From an uncultured Collinsella sp. (lineage in GTDB: Bacteria > Actinomycetota > Coriobacteriia > Coriobacteriales > Coriobacteriaceae): DNA of 6,968 nt. Within the stretch, counting starts at the first letter, position 1. Each line of letters begins with the position of its first letter. Positions 4,785 through 6,968 of this stretch are shown piece by piece. The position numbers and the translations under genes were made by a program. The notes beneath the pieces are model-generated. The model saw only the letters and a list, made by a program, of their open reading frames with translations. It was not told the DNA's origin and did no database searches. The stretch spans positions 1-6,968 of the forward strand of contig CABSMX010000099.1 in NCBI GenBank assembly GCA_902478945.1. The letters run 5' to 3'.

Positions 4785-5163
4785 ATCTCGATCTGTAACA
4801 CCAAGACCCGATTTGGGCGGCTAGGTGTTACAGATCGAGATATACCGGCGGTTTGGACCGCGTTTGTCTAAATCTGTAACACGAGGGACGGATTTTGCCG
4901 GGCAGCTGTTACAGATTGAGATTTTCTAGCAGGCGGGTCCCGTTTGTCTAAATCCGTAACATCTGGGGCCCATTTTGCCGAGTAACTGTTACAGATTGAG
5001 ATCTTTCGGCAGGCTAGATTGGTTTGTCTCGATCTGTAACAGGTGGGGGTCAAAAGTGGGCCTAGCTGTTACAGATCTAGATTGTTGAGGATGGGTTGAG
5101 AGGAAGGTCTTGATCTGTAACAGCAAGACCCGGTTTTGCCGAGTAACTGTTACAGATTGAGAC
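4785..5163. repeat. Array of five 57-bp interrupted palindromes, 80-81 bp period
   Basis: The units are 4785-4841, 4866-4922, 4946-5002, 5026-5082 and 5107-5163. All are exactly 57 bp, separated by 24, 23, 23 and 24 bp. Each has a left core ATCTGTAACA, an exactly 25-nt centre, and a right core TGTTACAGAT, with outer TCT/AGA pairing. Unit 1 has an unbroken 18-bp stem (4785-4802/4824-4841). Units 2-5 carry one or two mismatches or wobbles. The centres are related: T-rich TTTTG in the middle, flanked by G/C. Bases 4973-5001 (unit 3) and 5134-5162 (unit 5) are identical over 29 nt. The array fills most of the gene-free stretch from 4735 to 5304. Its function is unknown; candidates are a protein-binding array, a family of RNA hairpins, or an amplified intergenic repeat. 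It is not a standard CRISPR. Confidence 0.95.
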
Positions 5164-5304
5164 GAACCGACGGGCCGTCCCGCCCCATCCACCTGCCGTC
5201 ACCTGATATTCGCCGATTTTCGTTGTGCCGCCGTGCTCTCATGCCATATCCTCTAGACAACTACGCGGCACCATCGCCGCCGCGCCTACAAGAGAGGAAT
5301 GTCC
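5164..5304. promoter_or_regulatory. Leader region of the flavin oxidoreductase gene
   Basis: This gene-free stretch lies between the palindrome array and the start codon. AGAGAGG at 5291-5297 is the ribosome site, 7 bases before the ATG at 5305. It is too close to the in-frame ATG at 5299, so 5305 is preferred. TTGTGC (5223-5228) and TATCCT (5247-5252), 18 bp apart, are a weak possible promoter pair. Nothing else convincing was seen. Confidence 0.4.
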
Positions 5305-6937
5305 ATGACCGCACCTGCATCCAAACTGCTCCAGCCCATTACGGTTGGCCCCCTTGAGCTCAAGAACCGCATTATGTTCCCGCCGCTGACCACCGGCTAC
5401 GAGGAGCGCGACGGCTCCATTGGCGAGCGCAGCCTGGCTTTTTACGAGCGCCTGGCCCGTGGCGGCGTGAGCTACATCGTCATTGGCGACGTCGCTCCCG
5501 TCATGACCGCGAGCCCCACGCCCAAGCTGGCGACCGACGCCCAGATCCCCACGTTTAAGGCGCTGGCCGACGCCGTCCACAAGCACGGTGCCAAGGTCGC
5601 GCTGCAGCTGTTCCACCCCGAGTACGACGTGCCCGGCGTCGGCCGCATGGTCATGGGATCCATGGCCGCCGCCAAGGCCGCGCAGGAAGCCAAGGCCGCC
5701 GGCGACGAGGAGACCTTTGCCGCCAAGATGGCCGAGTCCAACGAGATCCGCAAGCAGGCATATGCCAAGCTGCACCACGACATGCAGCACTTTGTGAACG
5801 AGGCGAGTGTGGAGCAGCTCACCCAGATCAAGGAGGCCATCGCCGCCTCGGCCGCCCGCGCGCAGCAGGCCGGCATTGACGCCATCGAGGTCCACGGCGA
5901 CCGCCTGGTGGGTTCGCTGTGCTCGGCCATCCTCAACCAGCGCACCGACGAGTACGGTGGCTCGTTCGAGAACCGCGTTCGCTACGCGCTGGAGGTCGTC
6001 GCCGCCATTAAGGAGGCCGCGCCGCAGCTGATGGTGGAGTACAAGCTCCCCGTGATCATGGAGAACCCCGACGGCACGCCGCGCGGTAAGGGCGGCCTGC
6101 AGCCCGACGAGGCCTGCGAGTTTGCCAAGCTGCTCGAGGGCGCGGGCATCGACATGATCCAGGTTGCACAGGCAAATCACACCGGCAACATGGGCGACAC
6201 CATTCCGCCCATGGGCGCCATGCCCTACAACTGGACGCTGCCCGTGGCCGAGCGCGTCAAGGCCCTGGTCTCCGTGCCGGTGGCAACCGTCGGTCGTGTT
6301 GTCTCGGTCGAGGCCGGCGAGAAGATTCTGGAAGACGGCGCGGCCGACATCATCGCCTATGGCCGCTCGCTCATGTGCGACCCCGACATTGCGCTGAAGG
6401 CCGCCACGGGCGAGCCCATTCGCGAGTGCCTCAACTGCAATAAGGGCTGTGTCGACGCGATTCAAAACCGCAAGTACATCTCGTGCGTGCTTAATGCCGA
6501 GAACGGCGACGAGGCGACCATCGCCATCAAGCCGGGCGAGGGCGACAAGAAGATCGCCGTGGTGGGCGGCGGTATTGCCGGCCTGGAGGCCGCGCGCGTG
6601 GCGGCCAAGCGCGGCTACGACGTGACCGTCTACGAGGCGAGCGATCATCTGGGCGGCCAGATTGTGCTGGCGGCCGCGCCTCCGCGCAAGGACGAGATCA
6701 TGCGCTCGGTCGAGTATTACAAGAAGATTCTGCCTGACCTGGGCGTGAAGGTTGAGCTCAACCATGTCGCTACCGCCGAGGACCTCAACGCCGCCGATGC
6801 CGCGATTGTGGCCGTGGGCGCGCACGACGTGGTCATCCCCGTTCCGGGTGCCGACTCGGAGAAGGTCGTCTCGAGCTGGGACGTGCTGGCCGGCAAGGTG
6901 GAGCTTACGGGCCGCGTCACCGTCATTGGCGGCGGCC
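5305..6937 (+). CDS. NADH:flavin oxidoreductase, 2,4-dienoyl-CoA reductase type, 3' end missing
   Basis: Multidomain ene-reductase with FMN, a 4Fe-4S cluster and FAD. It passes electrons from NAD(P)H through FAD and Fe-S to FMN to reduce an activated C=C bond; relatives include dienoyl-CoA, bile-acid and isoflavone reductases. The 544 genomic residues hold an Old-Yellow-Enzyme barrel (about 7-370): KNRIMFPPL (20-28), QLFH (101-104), NQRTDEYGGSFENR (211-224), YGRSLMCDPD (352-361). The Fe-S motif C-x2-C-x3-C-x11-C is at C375, C378, C382 and C394. The first dinucleotide-binding GGGIAGLEAA is at 421-430, and a second GGG begins at 542. An Ala/Lys/Glu-rich helical stretch (about 118-165) lengthens a barrel loop. 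The usual HxxHGYL active-site segment reads HGDRLVG (197-203), so substrate use may be unusual. About 100 or more C-terminal residues are missing because the contig ends in adapter. The exact substrate cannot be told. Confidence 0.92.
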
Positions 6938-6968
6938 CTGTCTCTTATACACATCTGACGCTGCCGAC
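6938..6968. other. Nextera transposase adapter (sequencing artefact)
   Basis: CTGTCTCTTATACACATCT (6938-6956) is the 19-bp Tn5 mosaic end. The following GACGCTGCCGAC (6957-6968) is the start of the standard Nextera read-through adapter. The coding frame of the oxidoreductase is interrupted here in the middle of its second GxGxxG motif. These bases are library construct, not genome. Confidence 0.97.

Noticed and set aside
4602..4871. Plus-strand open frame of 89 codons over the tRNA
   Set aside because: It translates through tRNA-fMet, its terminator and the first array unit, so it cannot be a real gene.
4785..5163. CRISPR array
   Set aside because: The repeats are inverted pairs within each unit, the centres and spacers are related to each other rather than unique, and no cas genes are visible.
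4868..5192. Small minus-strand open frames inside the palindrome array
   Set aside because: They are by-products of the repeats: the period is mostly 80 bp, not a multiple of three, so the frame shifts from unit to unit. They have no ribosome sites and no known motif.
5239..6954. Long minus-strand open frame of 571 codons
   Set aside because: It is antisense to the flavin oxidoreductase, whose motifs are unmistakable. It is His/Gly/Leu-rich without known domains and starts inside the adapter.

Overview
The window looks like a piece of a high-GC actinobacterial chromosome. My best guess is a gut coriobacterium such as Collinsella. This rests on the gene content (a folP-folK fusion, a biotin-ligase-like gene and coaX close together, and an Fe-S/FMN/FAD ene-reductase) and on general familiarity, not on a search. 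The window is the end of an assembled contig: its last 31 bases (6938-6968) are Nextera transposase adapter, not genome.

Layout. Positions 2-1396 hold a 5'-truncated fused dihydropteroate synthase/HPPK of folate synthesis. It carries a long low-complexity insertion inside the synthase barrel. At 1397-2098, immediately after its stop codon, is a biotin-protein-ligase-like gene that has lost its biotin-binding loop and catalytic lysine. Positions 2190-3609 form a lower-GC block: a DUF4143/AAA_14-type ATPase with a nuclease-like C-terminus (2353-3549), two 45-bp palindromes before it and one after. The two outermost flanks are also inverted copies of each other. coaX (type III pantothenate kinase) lies convergently on the minus strand at 3649-4422. 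Positions 4423-4618 are a divergent intergenic region with candidate promoters and a perfect 16-bp palindrome. Initiator tRNA-fMet is at 4619-4695, followed by a strong intrinsic terminator. Positions 4735-5304 contain no credible gene but carry a striking array of five 57-bp interrupted palindromes at an 80-81 bp period. From 5305 to the contig end runs a truncated NADH:flavin oxidoreductase of the 2,4-dienoyl-CoA reductase type.

How it fits together. FolPK, the ligase-like protein, CoaX and tRNA-fMet are vitamin/cofactor and translation housekeeping genes. The ATPase block appears to have been inserted between the ligase-like gene and coaX. The two strongest candidates for something undescribed are (1) the palindrome-bounded ATPase cassette and (2) the five-unit array. 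In the array every unit is exactly 57 bp with an exactly 25-nt centre, and two arm positions change in a compensatory way.
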